From: Acestrorhynchus altus | Taxonomy: Eukaryota > Chordata > Actinopteri > Characiformes > Acestrorhynchidae | Direction of reading: 5' to 3' | DNA: 64,000 nt | Assembly: GCA_034509495.1 (NCBI GenBank) | Contig: CM067507.1 | Span: forward strand, 7,839,820 to 7,903,819 | The notes under the pieces: generated by a model | What the model was told of the DNA's origin: nothing | The model's input: the letters and a program-made list of their open reading frames with translations, nothing else | Databases searched by the model: none | Program-made: the position numbers and the translations under genes | In this document: piece after piece, positions 1 through 12,700 of the stretch | How the letters are laid out: the number at the start of each line of letters is the position of its first letter | Position numbering within the stretch: the stretch's first letter is position 1

Positions 1-1
1 A

Positions 2-177
2 GTTACAATGGACTGGTGCCAGCAAAACTGCCTACAGATCAACACAAGTAAAACCAAAGAGCTGGTGGTGGAATTCCACACTAATTCCAGTGAACATCCA
101 GGGAAGTGACATTGAGATTGTCAAGACCAACAAGTACCTGGGTGTGCATCTAAGCAATAAACTAGACTGGTCTGACA

Positions 178-208
<31 letters not shown>

Positions 209-1017
209 ATAAAAAAAGGCCAGAGCAGACTCCACCTGCTGAGGAGGCTCCTGTCCTTTGGAATGAAGGATGGACTTCTCCACTCTTTTTATGACTCTGT
301 GGTGGCATCAGCCATCTTCTATGGCATTGTCTGCTGGGGAGGTGGCGTGACAGCAGCAGACAGAAAGAAACTGGACAAGCTTATCAGGAAGGCAAGTTCT
401 ATCCTGGGCTGTGCACTGGACCCAGTGGGAGATGTGGTGGAGAGGAGGATGCCACATGCAATGCGGAAAGGAGAGACATTGCAGCTCCTTTCTCCCCACT
501 GCTGTTTGGCTGTACAATCGAAATCCACCCAAGCAGAGACTCAGACACTCTCTGTCACACTATGGACACATAATAGACCCATACCTCACTCTATCATAGT
601 GCACTCTGTACAAACACACCACATGCACCTATAACTTATCCTACTTCTAATTAATGTGCAACATCTGCAGCTGGCAGAATGGTACAAGCGCATTACATAC
701 ACAAATTCTGATCAATATCTGCAATTTCTGTGCAATACCCAGTCATTACCTGCTCGGAAATGAGCACTATCCACACAGTTACACGTGTAAACTGTCAGTT
801 TGTATAGTTTCTTCGTTTTCTTGTTAGATTTTCTTCTGCTAACAGACATTTATTTGTTTATTTATTTATTTATTTATTTCTATAGCATAGCTTTCATACT
901 GTATTTTATATCTCTGCACATCTTTGTCTATCCACCGCTCTTTATCTGGTTTCTGTGCATTCTGCTGCATCAATGCAAATTTCACCCAGTGGGATAATAA
1001 ATATCTATCTTATCTTA
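2..1017 (+). mobile_element. L2/CR1-like LINE, 3' end fragment (broken)
   Basis: The plus strand encodes decayed C-terminal reverse-transcriptase sequence typical of fish L2-type LINEs. Recognisable pieces are a Trp-Cys-Gln-Gln-Asn-Cys-Leu-Gln-Ile-Asn start, a Lys-Tyr-Leu-Gly-Val-His motif near 133, and LLRRLLSFGMKDGLL followed by FYDSVVASAIFYGIVCWGGG near 240-345. A CA microsatellite (178-205) interrupts the coding region and the frame is broken on both sides. After about 640 there is a 3' untranslated stretch ending in a CACCCAGTGGGATAATAAA-like tail and TATCT repeats (about 975-1017), the usual 3' terminus of this LINE class. Superfamily L2 versus a close CR1 relative is inferred. The element is 5'-truncated by the window edge. 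Confidence 0.75.
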
Positions 1018-2816
1018 TCTTATTATTGTGTGGAGCATCACAACCATTTGAAATATTATTTAAAGTGCTACATAATGTGGCTGTAAACTACTGATGTATG
1101 AGTTGTGAGTTATGTGTGAGGTTATTACACACAGATCACAAGAAATTCACAAAGAAAAATCCATTCAATCCTCCATCCAAATGTTCTCTCCTCATTTGGA
1201 ATCATTTTTTCTATCCAATATATTTTGACACCCCCTCTATAATGGATATAAGTAAAAAAAAGTCTAGGTGACTGCAATCACAGTTCAATGTAGAAAAGGT
1301 TCTTTGTCCACTGAAGAGCTGAGGTCATTTTATTAGGTATAAATTAGCAGGCATTAATCGTTCATTGACAGGGTTTGTAACCTGTGTGAAGGCTGTACTG
1401 TAATCCAGCTGAATGAAGTTCTTTTCATTCTTTTTTTTATGAGTAAAATGATACAATCATCTTCTGTGAGGTCACTTAAGCTGTTAGCCAGCAGGAGACA
1501 TTCGTGGACAGTATCTATAACTAATTTGTTTAGTAAACAGACCAAGGCAGCAGAAACAGGTTCATTCATTGTTCTAAAGACTGTAAAGGCAGCTCACTTT
1601 CTGCTAGAATTCAGGAGGTCAGTTTGTTACAGTGGTGGTAAGCTATTGTTTACTTATTAAATATGAATCAATTAGACTATATTTCAGTGCTATAATATTC
1701 ATTTCAGCATAAATCTGCAATACAGTTTTGAATTATCTGACTTTAATGGAAGGATAATTTAATGCAAGTGAAGGCTGATATACGGTTTTTTGTCCTTTGG
1801 TTGAAATGTAGAGTCAGGCCCCCTACCATCACCCAAATATCAGCCACTTCAGGGTCTTGTTCAATTCCTTCCTTCACTAATTGATCAGAGGAAACTCCAA
1901 GGAATTGCCAATTTACTCAAACTCGATTGGCTGTGGAAATGAGGGGAACTAGGTGTCCAACGAGTTGGACAGGCCAATGATGGGTGCCCTTATACACCAA
2001 AAATAAATCCTGTACCAATTAAAGGACTCTGTGGGACTTACAGCCAGAACTGTTGACTTGTTATACACTTATGTTGTAAACAGGACAGTTGGTCATATCC
2101 GAGTACGAGAATGGAGGCAGCAATGATTGCATTCCAGCTTTCTGCCGTCAGGTTGTTTGGAACAGTGCTGTTAATAAATGATCGTTTTTCCAAAGATCAG
2201 TCTCTTTCAGAGTTTGTCTCAGAATCACATCACGTGACTTCAGGCTGGTTGTTGCCTGGTGTTGTAAACGCTTGTAAACATTGTGTTTTTGAGTTTGTTG
2301 TCGACTGTTTCCAACCTCTGAGCTACTGTTTCAGTCACTTCTGAATTGTGGTTGTTTACAGTATGCTTACCTGAGAGCTTCAGAAACCTAGCTAAAAAAA
2401 AATCTTTTTTATAATCAACAATATGGTGGCCAGTTCTTTTAGACTGTATTTGAAGTGTGCTGTCCACTCACTCTGTACATGCTGTATCTGTAACTGGTCA
2501 TCTTAACACCTTATTTGACCTTGTCTGTTTGGAAGCTTGTACTTGCATCTGCTTTCCTGAACGTCTCTTTAAATGAGGCACACAAAAGCTGTGTGCTAAC
2601 AGCGCCCCCTACTACAGAAAGAGCAGAACGCAACAGGAAGAAGTTCAAAAGGCAAAGCTTGCTGTTTAAATGATGAAATGTACAACTTACACGTGACTCC
2701 AGTCTTAGACGGTGCTATAGTTACTGACTCAAAGATAAAGCTGAGATTACACCGTAAACACACATGTAGAAGTAGATTTCATCAACCAGAAATGGAGAGC
2801 TGGGATCTGGAGGTCC

Positions 2817-2817
<1 letters not shown>
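1018..2817. other. Intergenic, no gene seen
   Basis: AT-rich unique-looking sequence. The short open frames here lack similarity to anything I recognise. A segment near 1,800-2,050 has a repeat-like look but was not identified. Confidence 0.4.

Positions 2818-2866
<49 letters not shown>
2818..2866. repeat. (TAA)n trinucleotide microsatellite
   Basis: About 16 uninterrupted TAA/AAT units. The poly-Asn, poly-Ile and poly-Leu frames read from it are artefacts. Confidence 0.95.
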
Positions 2867-2868
<2 letters not shown>

Positions 2869-2999
2869 ACACAAAAACATTGACTTTGTATACAGCAGCC
2901 CAAAAATCAATGGACAGAATCTTGTTTTTGTATCCCATAACTTTTTCTCTCCCTTGGAAGCTAAAGAGCACTGCACTGACCTGTGGGATATCTGCTGAA

Positions 3000-4150
3000 T
3001 TTGATTTATGTCAAAGCCACGTGTCTGTTCTCACAGACAAGTCTCTCCCGGCACCACCAGCCATGATCACCACCCACTGTGCTGTCCACTGTGGGTGGTT
3101 ATGTCTTCTAAAGGATTCCTGGTACACAGGTGACACAGTGAATCAAGGGATGTTAAATGCCTGCACAACTTCAGAAAAAGAAAGGCCCATCCATCTGGGA
3201 CTCACTATCATGCCATGCTCAATCGCTTCAAAAGTTTGTCAGCTTGCAATTAGGCCCCTGGCCAGTGTTCAGCGTCACTCACAAATTAACATCTCACATT
3301 TTATACAGGTGTAGGCATTCCCAAGTCATCATCTGAGGTAATGCTTCATGAGTGTTGGCATGTCCATGTAAAGAAAGACATATCTTGTTGAGAGACTATC
3401 TTGTTTGATAGCCATACTAATTTGAGTTGACAATAGACAACCATCGCAACCACTCTCTTATAATTGTGGTGAACAACTACATGTGGAATGTTGAGGCAGA
3501 TGGGCTCCAACAATAGAAGACTATGTCAGGTTCCACTTTTGTGAGCCAAGAACAAAAAGCTGAACATGCAGTGGGCACACACTCACCAAAACTGGACATT
3601 TGAACACTGGAAAAGACTGGTCTGATAAATCCTGTCTCCCGAGGCACACAGATGGCAGAGTCGAAATTTGGCACCAACAGCATGAATCTGTGGCCCCAAC
3701 CTACCTTGTGTCAACAGTCCAGTCTGATGGGATCAGTGTAATGGTGTAGGACATGTTACTATTCATCATTTCTTTGAATGCCACAGCCTAAGTACTATTG
3801 CTGATCATGTGCACACATCCCTTCATGATGGTCATAGCCTTCTAATAGTTACTTCCAGCATGATAACACACCATGTCACAAAATAAAAGCAGTCCAAAAA
3901 TTGGTTTCATTCATGACACTGACTTCAGTGTTTCTCACTGGCCTGCCCAGTCACCAGATCCAATCCAACAGAACAGCTTTGGGATGTCGTAGAAGAGATT
4001 TGCAGCATGAAAGAGCTCATAGAAATGCAGGAATTGTGTGATGTAATCATGTAAACGTGGACCAGAATCCCAAAGGAATGTTTCCAACATCTAGTGGAAA
4101 CCATGCCAAAAGAAGCTGAAGCCGATTCCTGTCACATTTCACAATGATGT
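3000..4150 (+). mobile_element. Decayed Tc1-like DNA transposon remains
   Basis: The right part (about 3,750-4,150) reads, through frameshifts, as the C-terminal end of a Tc1/mariner-type transposase. It contains a Trp-Pro-Ala-Gln-Ser-Pro-Asp motif around 3,940 followed by a Pro-Ile/Thr-Glu-x-Leu-Trp-Asp-Val-like stretch, and then a Met-Pro-containing end. The left part (3,000-3,310) resembles the terminal region of another fish DNA repeat ending in an ACAGGTGTAGGCATTCC-like sequence. No intact frame remains. The boundary between the two pieces is uncertain. Confidence 0.55.
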
Positions 4151-4489
4151 TGCTATGGGAACACAAGACGATAACCTAGACCATGTTTACAGCAAATATA
4201 TATATATGAAATATATAATATATTCTATATATACATAAATATAAGATTATTCCACTCACTACTGTTTCCATCTTATAATAATCTGCAAATAATCTTATAA
4301 TATCCTTACAAAAAATGTCAAGAATGAGGAATTTCAGATATAGGTTTTCTATTTATATTATTTTATTTATTATTATTTATTTATGTGTGCTTTAAGTGCT
4401 TGGATGTTTTTTTTTATCTACCTAAATTGTGCTCCTCCTGGAACATAGTCTGGGTGTGTTTTTTCTTCCTTCCTTACCTCATGTATACT

Positions 4490-4550
4490 TCATTGTTTTT
4501 CTAATGAATTTCCCTTTAAGGGATCAATAAAGTATATATCAATCAATATT
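4490..4550 (+). mobile_element. L2-type LINE/SINE 3' tail
   Basis: The sequence AATTTCCCTTTAAGGGATCA followed by ATAAAGTATA and a TCAA-rich end is the conserved 3' tail of fish L2 elements and the SINEs that share it. Only the tail is recognisable. Confidence 0.55.
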
Positions 4551-4624
4551 ATATATTGACTAGATTTTAAATTATTATTTATATTATAGTAATTTACAGA
4601 CATATAAACTATGTTACATTTTAG

Positions 4625-4890
4625 CTTGTGTTAGGGTGAGCCCCACTCTCCCCTAACTAGGGGTCTTGGGGAGAATGTCAGAGTCATTGCTTTGTTGCAA
4701 ATGGTCCAGCAGCCAAATAATGTCTGGTCAATGGTAGCCCTGTGGTCAGAAACACACCAATGATGGATGGAGTGGAGGTGGCTGGTAAATTGTGCATCAA
4801 CAGATGGACTGCAGTCTGTAACTGTACCCCTACAGTACATAGTGGTGCCGGTGTGTTGAATACAGAGTAGGGTTTATAATAGGTTTATTC
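4625..4890 (+). repeat. Interspersed repeat family A, copy 1
   Basis: This shares order and sequence with copies at 9,905-10,103 and, for its central part, 18,865-19,345. Shared landmarks are a GGTCAATGGT...GCCCTGTGG stretch, GATGGATGGAGTGGA, and an AACAGATGGACTGCAGTCTG block near 4,799-4,819. I recognise the family as a frequent non-coding repeat of characiform/otophysan fish genomes. Its class (probably a DNA transposon derivative) is inferred. Confidence 0.5.
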
Positions 4891-5288
4891 AAAATTACAT
4901 AACAGAAAGAATAAAACTGAGTGACAGTGGAAGACCAAGTTAAACATATTTATATAAAATATGCAGCAAAATATAAACTATTTCTAGTAGTCTACAGTAA
5001 AATAGACAATACATGGTTCATATATATGCATTTAAAGAGAAGTGCTTTGCCTTCTCTGATACATGAAGCCTTGAGCAGAATTCTTCATTTCACATGTGCT
5101 TCAAAATCTAAGCTACCAGCACTGGTTTGCACCTGCAATGCACTAACACCCCTGTTTTTTCCCCAAGAAGGAACTGATCGTACACAGGGAGACCTGCATA
5201 GTACTTGAGTTGGGAAACAATGATTTATATTAATAAATACAATGCCCATTTCTGCCATTAGAGCATCCTCTAGTGGTTGACAAGAAAC

Positions 5289-5333
5289 CTGCCTGCCCTA
5301 AACCTGCCTGCCCTAAACCTGCCTACCCTAATG
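5289..5333. repeat. 15-bp tandem repeat, three copies
   Basis: The unit CCTGCCTGCCCTAAA occurs about three times in a row, the last copy with a substitution (TACCCTAA). It lies about 40 bases past the grb7 stop codon on the transcribed side, so it is probably within the 3' untranslated region. Confidence 0.8.
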
Positions 5334-5373
5334 CCTTATTTGGACACAGATTGAAGGGACTGAAGGGTGAGAG

Positions 5374-5540
5374 TCAGAGAGCGATGCGTATGCAGGGGTG
5401 TTTGAGACACACAGGAAGGATTCCCCGATTAATCTGGTGAAATTCCACCAGCTGCAGCAAGTCCATGAAGAGAGTGACGCCATCATCCATTGTGTAGTGC
5501 TGTCTGCCACCCTCCTCATACTAGAGAGAGAGAGAGAGCA

Positions 5541-5605
<65 letters not shown>

Positions 5606-5890
5606 GAGATTAACTTTACTTTTTAAACTCAAAGAAAATAATAATATAAAATTCTTAATTCTTGCAAAATCTTTTACAGGCATTAAACCCTTTATACTAC
5701 AGTAGACCACCACTGTGGTTGTAGCTGATTTTAGAGCATTTAATTACATTAAGAAAAATAAACATACAGAATAGAAATTCTTCTTACACCACAGACACAA
5801 TGTCAGTGGAACTGACTGTATGCTAGAAATGCAACAGATAGTGTACAGGTTGATTAGAAGTATACTTTTCAAAGTGCTTCTTGTACAATC

Positions 5891-5979
<89 letters not shown>

Positions 5980-6267
5980 GTGAACTCACAGGAATCAGGA
6001 GGTAGTGCTTGGTCTTCAGTTTATGACACAGAGACAACACGAAACACTGTGCATGCATTTGACTGTCCCGAATCAAGAACATCCTGCAGAGAGATGGGGA
6101 GACAGAGACCTATATAGTTCTACTTGCATTACTGTACGCACTGCTGACTGAGTGGGGAAGAGCTAAGGATCATTCTTACCCATCCACCTGACCCTGCTCC
6201 TCCAAAAGTCTCTCAGCTTCAGTTCGGGACACTCCACCATGGAACCAGGTCTGTGTCTGATGCACAG
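5374..6267 (-). CDS. grb7: grb7 SH2-domain exons (last three)
   Basis: Three exons: 6,180-6,267, 5,990-6,083 and 5,374-5,520. They encode TWFHGGVSRTEAERLLEEQ, then MFLIRDSQ with the phosphotyrosine-binding arginine, and a YTMDDG...HQINRGILP C-terminus ending CIRIAL, stop TGA at 5,374-5,376. Phases 2/0/0 match at each junction. The acceptor of the last exon is fed by a long CT tract (the GA repeat at 5,525-5,609), and the intron after 5,990 runs directly into an 85-bp TG tract. Confidence 0.92.
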
Positions 6268-7207
6268 CTACAGACAAAACACAAAAACACACACACACAA
6301 TTATAATAGAATAGAATAGAATAGAATAGAATAGAATAGAATAGAATAGAATAGAATAGAACTTTCTTGATCCCTTGGGAGGGAAATTAGCTTTACCAAT
6401 CAAACATGGCACTGCAGACATTTGCATTTATCCTCTTCTAACATTCTAGTTTTATATCAGGAAGCCCTAGTTAAATTCTGGTGGTTTGAATCAGGCTTCT
6501 TCACTGATGATGAATGTGAAGCCCGACAGAGCTGCAGCCCAGAAGGAATCATTCCATCCCAGTTCACCTGACTCACCTAAAAAACACAAGGAAGCACCAC
6601 ACTTATAGGGAAAACAGAAAGACTGTGTTCCCAAAGTCCAGGTTGCAGCCGGGGAAGGACAGACCTTGCTAGCACTGTGCTTTAGGGCTCATTCATGCAC
6701 ACTTAGTCTGAGCAGGCAAATGTAACATTTAAAGCAGCCAGTAAAATTCTGGCAGTATTCATGGAGGAAACAAATAACATATTACATGGTATAAAGATGC
6801 TGGCATAACCATCTCTGTTACAGCTAATATATTATTTCTAAAAACAGTAACAGAGCAGTTTTGTGGGAGCTTTACTTTATGTAAAAGTTACTATTTTGGA
6901 TATACTGTACATGTTTTATTCTGTAGTGGCCATATTTCCCTGCATATACATGATTTAAAACATAAATACAATTATTATGCTGATAAGATTTCATCAAATT
7001 TTGACTGAGCTCCTCAGAATAGTCCACTGAATGTAAACTTTCAACCATCAGTGGATTCATCCACTCTGAAAGGAGACCATGATGCACACATTATTAGTAC
7101 TCTTTCAAATATTCAGTGCATTTACTCATTTTCACCAGAGAGGTCTCTAAACCCCCAAACAGAAAAAATATACAGACCCCTCACTCACCAATTGCTGCTG
7201 TTTTTTG

Positions 7208-7250
<43 letters not shown>

Positions 7251-9344
7251 ATAATATTTTGCCCATCATGTTTTACCCATGTATTGTGTATATCAAATAT
7301 AAGTATTCTAAAGGACTTAGAAGGTTATAATGGTCCCATTCTCCAATTCTCTGAAACTGGATGCCTTTTGGAGGATTCTATAGCCTTCAGTAATGCAACA
7401 GTAGAGTGTTGTCTTCCACTGCTGAAGATTGGGCTTTGGTGTGTAACCGTTATGTACACTGAACAAGGGGTCCCCTGGACTGGCATTGTAAAACCATGCT
7501 TTAAAGGAGTGGATTGACAAAACTGTACACAAGTTTCCTCTTCCACCAGATGCCAATGAGTCTTTACTACTAGACATGTTTGCTGTACTTTAGTGTAGCA
7601 CTGCAGTTGAGAGGCTAATGTTGATCACAATAATTGGAAGTCAATAGTCATTGTACATGCAACCAACTATGAATCCACTCAAAAGGCATCCAGATTTTCA
7701 ATGAAGTCACACAGTCCGTTTGCATATGAGAAATGCCAATTACTTTAAGACCTCTTGCAAAGACAATGTAAATCCTGCAAAGTAAATCATCATTTTTTCA
7801 CAAACTGTGAGACAAAGAGGCAATATTTTATAGTAAACAATCACCTTCCAATAGTTGTGAAAATTAACATGTCATAGTTCAGGTCCAGCATACTCATATG
7901 TAACAGCCAAGTAAAACAGAAAAGGAAAAAAGAGTATGTAAGCTTCCTAGCTCTCAAACATAGTTTTGTGTAAAAAGCCCTTTATGAGTATGACAGTGCA
8001 GGGTTGTTGTGTGAAAGACTCACCAGTAGGCCGTGATCCCTGACCACTGCTCAATAAGCTGTAGCGTAACGCTTCTCTCTTCTACAAGAAAACAAATAAA
8101 ATGTCTCGGAAACTGTTCAGATCGCTAATCACTTTATTTGAAATACCCACTTTATAGGTCATAATATCTGTATAAAATTACAAACAGTCTGTTGCTGCCA
8201 AATTTATCTGACACACTCCGTTTACTAATGCATCTTGAAAAATTAAAATACCATTAAAAAGCTCATTTGTGATCATAATTTCATTCAAAAAAGTCATATT
8301 TTATATTTATTACACATAAAGTGGAATTTCAAGCCTTTTTTGTTTTACTGTTGACCAGCATGACTTATAGCTAATGAAAAACAGAATCTAGAATTTTAAA
8401 ATATTACATTTTTTAATTCAAATTTGAATAGATTTCTAATCACAGTTTTAATCTTAAAACAAAACCAAATGCAAAACTGGGATTAAATTCTGTTGGAAAG
8501 GGAATTTTAGCTGTTTTCTGAGCTGAATTATTTGCTAATAATTAATCACACAGAGACCACCATGATTATACAGACTCTAAGTCTGATGTCTGCAAGAAAC
8601 TCTGTTCCTGAGATATGACGCCTACAAAACAGCATGTAACAGCTCACAATGTATGGATTTTGGGTTCTAAGACCTAAAAATGAACTTTTGTTTAAATAAG
8701 CTTAAGTGAAATTTATGAATAATTATGAATAATTCTTTGTTTAATATATGCTTAATTAGACACTCAGTGATACAAAGCACACACACCCTCCAGTTGTAGC
8801 CTTCCTCTTGTTCTGCATTTTGAGCCTCTCGAGGGTTTAGGATCACTCTTCCTCCACTCTTCCCAGAGAAATCCATGGCTACCATTGACTCCTCACCATC
8901 CTTCCACAGAAAACAAGATGAATGAATCAGTCAAGTGAAAAAACAGACAGGAATATAAAAGACAAGGCAAGTTTATTTGTATAGCACCTTTTATACACAG
9001 TGGCAATTTCAAAGTGCTTCACATAGACAGAGATAAAATAACCTAAGCCTACAGTAGGCAGGACTAACTGTCTTGTTCCTAATGATCTGAGACTTATGCT
9101 CAGCCCATATCCCTGCATCTTATCAGATATATATGCTGGTCCTAAGCCACTGAGACATTTAAAGACCAGAAATAGTACCTTAAAATCTTTTCCCCTGGTG
9201 AGAACCCTGGGAACTGAATTCTGAATCAGCTGAAGCTGTCTGATTGTCTTTTTTAGAAGGTTGAATACAACATTAAAGAGAGGAATATTGTGAAAGAGAA
9301 TATGTGAAGCTGTCAGGATGTTAGCTTTTTTTTAAGCAACAAGA

Positions 9345-9405
<61 letters not shown>

Positions 9406-9727
9406 GTGTCCATCTTTTGTGTCCCACCCCCAGAACAGTGGTGGCATGTAACAGGGGAATCTGTAGTCAGCAACTGCTGTGATGCTTCTATGCATTTGTG
9501 TGTGTGTGTTCATTTGTGTATGTGTGTTCATTTGTGTATGTGTGTTCACTTGTGTGTGTGTATGTTCATTTGTGTGTGTGTGTGTGTTCTTTGTGTGTGT
9601 GTTCATTTGTGTGTGTGTGGGTGGTTTGGCGTATGTTTTTTACCTTGGTGTCTTTTCGTGCTGGGATCTGTAGTTTGGGACTAGTCTGTGATAACAGATA
9701 ATTACACTGAAGCTGCTTCCCATACTG

Positions 9728-9795
<68 letters not shown>

Positions 9796-12700
9796 GATTA
9801 GAAATACACTTGTTCAAAGTACAGTATTTTTCCAGTATCTTCATCTTGCCCCAAAATGAAGCCTTTCGGACTACAGAACTGCTCTTGACTGGTTACTTCT
9901 GGTTGGTGAACCAGAATACAACTTTAAAATCAGGTGTCACTGCACTGTTGAGGACTTTCAGTGCTAAAGATGGTCCAACACCTAAATAATAAGATCTGTT
10001 AACAGCGGCCCTATGGACATAACCTGCCATGAGATAAATGGAGTAGACATTGGGTAAAAAGTTGTGCACAACAGATAGTTCACTGTATGTAATTTTACAC
10101 CTATAACGGCACACAAAATTTTGGGCACCCCTAATAAACCTTTGTGTTATTGTGAATAGAGATGAGAGTAGTAGATGGACTAATTTGATAAAGATGAAAC
10201 ATTCTTTTCAACATTTAGGGCAAGATTAATCTATCACTTTTGTATAGTTTAATTTCAGAATTGAAAAAGGGAAGGAGAATGATTTTGGGAACTCCAAGAG
10301 AGCTTTCAGGTAACCAAGATAACCTTTACTGAGGTCTCACGCCTTAATTAACTTGTTAGGACTTGACTACATTCTTTTTTGGCTGAAATGAGCAAAGGAA
10401 CCTTATGCTGTGATAGAAAAGGATGCAGAATTTCATGAAAAGAATACCTCTCCATCTGGGATTGTATTGCAGCCAGTGGCCAGTGGATAGGGCTGCCTCA
10501 CTGCTACGGGCTTACTGCCCCTAATATGTGAATTCACTAGTGTGTATGTTTGTGGATGAGTGAAATATGGAGGACAAATTCCCCTGTGTGAAAGCACAGT
10601 GGGTCTATGAGTACTTTTAGCTTTACCTATAAAGTGTTTAGAAGCTGTACAAGTACTGACCATGCAGGATGCCCAGACCTTTGACTTGGGCACTTGAATA
10701 CTGTAAATGATAAAAATAAAAAGTAATCTTGCTATAATTAATTGACTGCAGCAGGTTGCATGTTCTAAGCTACTCTATTAGGCCAATTCCAACACTCAAA
10801 TTAAGAAGTGCAGGTGGGTAAGAGCAGGGAATGCATACCATAATCAACGTCGACATTACAAGCAAACACACAACCCTGACTCCAGTGCTCCAGCAGTTCA
10901 ACACAGACACTTTTCTGTGAGTACAAAAAACAAGGCTCTCTTATTCCTGGGATGAGTCTCAGTTGGAATTAGCCAAAGCACACTGGAGCACATGGCCATT
11001 CAATGTTCAATTCCTTTTTTTACACTTGCATAGAATATAAAAATGGGTCATCTTTAACTTCATGCTTGTATAGATATCAGGTCTACTTTTACATGCTTAA
11101 CTAATTAAATAAACAAGCATTTTGACCAGGAAGGTCCAAAGTTTGTGTGCCAATGTATTTCAGTGGTATATAGAGCTGTGGAATTAAACAATTAATTTGT
11201 TCAAAAATATTACATAAGAAATAAAATAAACCTGTACCTTAAACACTCTGAAGGCTGTAATCCAGCAGGTTTTACACTGTTCATTGTCTGCACAGAACAG
11301 TTTAAGATCTTGAGAACGAAATCTGTCTCTGCAAGACTGAATAACACACACACACACACACACACAAACACAGTAAGACAAAAAACAACACATATACACA
11401 CAAGAAACACATCTTACAAAACATGCTTGATAAAAGCCTTACCAAAAAATGCTGAACTGGAAAACTGTCCTGTGTTTGAACTGTAATCTATGGATGCTCA
11501 CTATTCTGGACATCATACTAGTGTAAGTAGAATAAAGTGAAAAATGTAATCTTTTTTATTATTTAATTCAAAAAGGCAAACTGTCAACTGCCATTTTATG
11601 ACGTGTAAAGTGAATTATTTCAAGCCTTTGTTGTTTTAGATTTAATCAGTATGGTTTATAGCTCATACAAATATTTTATTATTAAATATTAAATTATTAT
11701 ATTATTATTTGAAAATTTAATTCAGAGTTTAAGTAAATTAAACTTAAATTAAGAAGAGTGGAAAGTATCCAGGGCACTGAATTTGTGGTTTCTTAAGTCC
11801 ATTATGAAGTTTCTACAGCCCACTTCATTTAATCAAGTGGACTGCAGAACACCATCTACCAAGACATTTTGTAGCAAATGCTGTCAAGACCTCTAGCTTT
11901 CTAGCAGGAGTTAGCACTGGCCCACAGTGTCAAAACGTCTTGTGTGTGTATTAAAATATTCTAATAATATGAGACACTAGATTTCTGATTTTAATTAGCT
12001 ATGAGCCATACTGATTAAAATGTAAACAAAGAAACCTGAAATACAGTATGTCATATGTGTAACTTGTAATTAAATTATGAACTTAAATTAGCTTTTTTCT
12101 TGATGTTTTAATTCATTGAGATGATCTAGAAGAGGACTGGTGTTGTTAATGACATAAGTTACCTTAATGCAAAAGGTGTGCATTTTAGGGGAACTGTAGA
12201 GTTTTCGACTGTTGCACACTGTGTACACACTGAGATCCTCCAAATCAGCTACACACTGAAGGTGTCGAGGCTCCTGAATACACATAATATACAGTCAAAT
12301 ATGCCAACAGCATTGTGGAAACATATTATATAATTTAAAAGGCACAGTTTCATCTGTTTGAATGAAGAACTATGGTACACAGTACAACTGCGACTGAGAA
12401 GTGCAGAATTTTAAAATATATAGACTATGGAGAGATATTTGAATCGGTTTTGTCTTTAACATTTTTTCCATCTTGCCACAGACAGTGGATAGAAGTCACA
12501 TTACATTTGATAGCATGCTGATGTTGTTAATTTACCAAATATTTACTAAATGTTGCTGGATTTGTACAAAGCACCATTTTTTATTGAATAGAAAAGAATA
12601 GAACCCCTCTCTGTAATGTGTGATGCTGATGTTCCACCTCAACATAAATACTGCAGAAGGCCTTTCACTATAATTATGGTTTGTTTTTCCAAAAAAAAAA

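Noticed and set aside
2678..2998. Open frame with poly-Asn
   Set aside because: Made by the TAA microsatellite at 2,818-2,866; no flanking coding similarity.
5820..6117. Open frames of His-Thr repeats
   Set aside because: Translation of the CA microsatellite; the real coding content here is the minus-strand grb7 SH2 exon.
9313..9844. Several Cys-Val or His-Thr frames
   Set aside because: TG/CA repeats. Only the 81-base grb7 exon at 9,644-9,724 is real.
10690..10760. Possible extra grb7 exon starting TATTCAAGTGCCCAAG after a pyrimidine tract
   Set aside because: The peptide does not match the family and hits a stop; the true exon was found at 9,644-9,724.
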